Part shown: piece after piece, positions 63,871-64,000 of the stretch
Layout: every line of letters starts with the position of its first letter
Position numbering within the stretch: the first letter of the stretch is position 1
NCBI GenBank assembly: GCA_035999765.1
Contig: CP108521.1
Coordinates: 3,658,001-3,722,000, forward strand
Origin: Streptomyces sp. NBC_01231
GTDB lineage: Bacteria > Actinomycetota > Actinomycetes > Streptomycetales > Streptomycetaceae
Reading direction: 5' to 3'
DNA: 64,000 nt
Made by a program: the position numbers and the translations under genes
Notes under the pieces: model-generated
What the model was told of the DNA's origin: nothing
Database searches by the model: none
The model's input: the letters and a program-made list of their open reading frames with translations, nothing else

Positions 63871-64000
63871 CTACAGGTTGCTGAAGTCAGGGCCCTTGGT
63901 ACGGGTGCGCTTGAGCTCGTAGAAGCCGGGGACCGAGGCGACGGCGAGGGTGCCGTCCCACAGGCGCAGGGCGGCGTCGCCCTGGGGGGTCGGGGTGACG
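63871..64000 (-). CDS. C-terminal end of an unidentified minus-strand protein
   Basis: Reading the minus strand from the window edge to a TAG at 63871 gives ~43 codons: VTPTPQGDAALRLWDGTLAV, then ASVPGFYELKRTRTKGPDF ending SNL. Codon usage and composition look coding and the frame is open to the edge. I cannot place the family from this fragment. Confidence 0.6.
   Translation of the reverse strand, partial: VTPTPQGDAALRLWDGTLAVASVPGFYELKRTRTKGPDFSNL

Overview
The window reads as chromosomal DNA of a Streptomyces or a very close relative. GC content is very high with G/C third positions, GTG starts are common, two tandem clpP genes lie beside clpX and tig, and many ORFs belong to families typical of streptomycetes (DUF574 methyltransferase, SpoIIE-type phosphatase, Eis-like acetyltransferase, ROK regulators, Cys-containing leader peptides).

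Layout. 1-9.4 kb is conserved housekeeping: the 5' end of folC, valS, a Pro/Gln-rich membrane protein, clpX-clpP2-clpP1, tig, tRNA-Pro(UGG) and tRNA-Gly(UCC). 9.5-11.6 kb carries a small membrane protein and a membrane acyltransferase. 11.6-36 kb is an accessory type VII secretion (ESX-like) island: a secretion core on the minus strand (DUF6177 protein, EccC-like triple ATPase, MinD/ParA-like ATPase, EccD-like membrane protein, small membrane protein) and two copies of an export module. Each module has a WXG100-like protein, an ESAT-6-like protein, a DUF6507-type protein and a large secreted toxin. The small proteins and the first 372 residues of both toxins are identical or nearly so, but the C-termini are exchanged: one ends in an R-S-E ADP-ribosyltransferase, the other carries a RelA/SpoT-like synthetase domain and a further C-terminal domain with an HEYVE motif. 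Each toxin is followed by likely immunity genes. Both modules share the same promoter architecture with an inverted repeat. An RSH-type HD hydrolase gene lies between core and module 1, and a frameshifted remnant of a paralogue lies on the other side of the core.

36-44 kb holds a SpoIIE-type phosphatase, an Eis-like acetyltransferase, a Nei/Fpg glycosylase, rpiB, an amino-acid permease, a low-complexity membrane protein and bioY. 43.4-50.1 kb is a sulfur-acquisition block: two short Cys-codon leader ORFs, a ROK regulator, then an ABC transporter of the sulfonate/nitrate/taurine type (lipoprotein, permease, ATPase), a flavin-dependent monooxygenase and a TauD-type dioxygenase, which together would import organosulfur compounds and oxidatively release sulfite. 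50.1-52.6 kb has a second amino-acid permease, a possible short intergenic transcript and a DUF574 methyltransferase.

52.6-63.4 kb is a carbohydrate or polyol utilisation locus. On one strand are an FGGY kinase and a histidine phosphatase; divergent from them is an operon for a binding protein, two permeases, an ATPase, a DeoR regulator, a second ATPase, a D-2-hydroxyacid dehydrogenase and a second FGGY kinase. Substrate and pathway are not identifiable from sequence alone. The window ends with a small zinc-ribbon protein and the C-terminal codons of an unidentified minus-strand gene.

All coordinates and motifs were read by eye. Family names are from memory of the families; no database search was run.
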